Of a stretch of DNA of 13,923 nucleotides, positions 13,918-13,923 are shown one piece after another. Numbering within the stretch: the stretch's first letter is position 1; the number at the start of each line of letters is the position of its first letter. The notes beneath the pieces are model-generated. The model was not told where the DNA came from. It worked only from the letters and a program-made list of their open reading frames with translations, and made no database searches. The stretch comes from Bacteroidia bacterium (GTDB lineage: Bacteria; Bacteroidota; Bacteroidia; Chitinophagales; Saprospiraceae), in the NCBI GenBank assembly GCA_030431945.1, contig JAUIIF010000048.1, positions 1 to 13,923 on the forward strand, in the 5' to 3' direction. Position numbers and translations under genes: made by a program.

Positions 13918-13923
13918 GAACCA

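Larger units (their letters stand above)
13599..13923. other. Right-end region without a gene
   Basis: This 325-bp stretch holds the acyl-CoA dehydrogenase -7 box, a GC-rich repeat copy (13811-13830) and a hairpin cluster (13851-13917). A plus-strand frame from 13787 stays open for 45 codons to the edge but is built from those repeats (composition rich in R, P, T, V), so I do not call it a gene. Confidence 0.55.

Noticed and set aside
13787..13923. Plus-strand frame open to the right edge
   Set aside because: It is read through the GC-rich repeat and hairpins; its composition mirrors those repeats. It cannot be fully excluded because the end is missing.

Overview
The window looks like an ordinary chromosomal stretch from a Bacteroidota bacterium, most likely of the Saprospiraceae/Lewinellaceae type. 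The pointers are: a short primary sigma factor without region 1.1; a GldH gliding lipoprotein; a large secreted metalloprotease ending in a type IX secretion (T9SS) sorting domain; upstream sites matching the Bacteroidota -7 box TAnnTTTG in place of E. coli-style promoters; no clear Shine-Dalgarno sequences; and a moderately high GC content. The family-level placement is inference. I see no rRNA, tRNA, CRISPR array, prophage or transposase gene.

Layout, left to right. (1) 1-334, minus: start of a lipoprotein gene that runs off the left edge. It is divergent from a DUF4163/DUF3298-type lipoprotein (498-1325, plus), which overlaps tail to tail with a GNAT acetyltransferase (1296-1841, minus). 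(2) 2151-4255, plus: glutaminyl-tRNA synthetase followed closely by a SUI1/eIF1-like translation factor, probably one operon. (3) 4324-7818, minus: a 1164-residue multidomain reprolysin-type metalloprotease with P domain and T9SS signal. (4) 8180-8602, minus: a DUF983 zinc-ribbon membrane protein, divergent from the primary sigma factor rpoD (8910-9776, plus). (5) 9816-10280, minus: gldH, convergent with rpoD. (6) 12241-10410, minus: grpE then dnaJ, a chaperone operon closed by a strong terminator. (7) 12441-13598, minus: an acyl-CoA dehydrogenase with its own terminator. The right end (13599-13923) carries no convincing gene but holds GC-rich hairpins.

The genes are mostly housekeeping: translation (glnS, SUI1-like), transcription (rpoD), protein folding (grpE, dnaJ), fatty or branched-chain acyl-CoA oxidation, and cell surface/secretion functions (gldH, the protease, lipoproteins). 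I found no new multi-gene system.

The most interesting signal is non-coding. An 18-bp GC-rich motif, KGCACCKGCGKCCGCGCC, occurs five times, only in three intergenic regions, and always in the sense orientation of the next gene (GNAT, glnS, DUF983, rpoD, acyl-CoA dehydrogenase). In the two divergent regions this makes inverted pairs. It could be a shared promoter/leader element or the ends of a small non-autonomous (MITE/REP-like) element. Next to the fifth copy lies a run of three short hairpins, the first preceded by GTAG as in RAYT-associated REP sequences.
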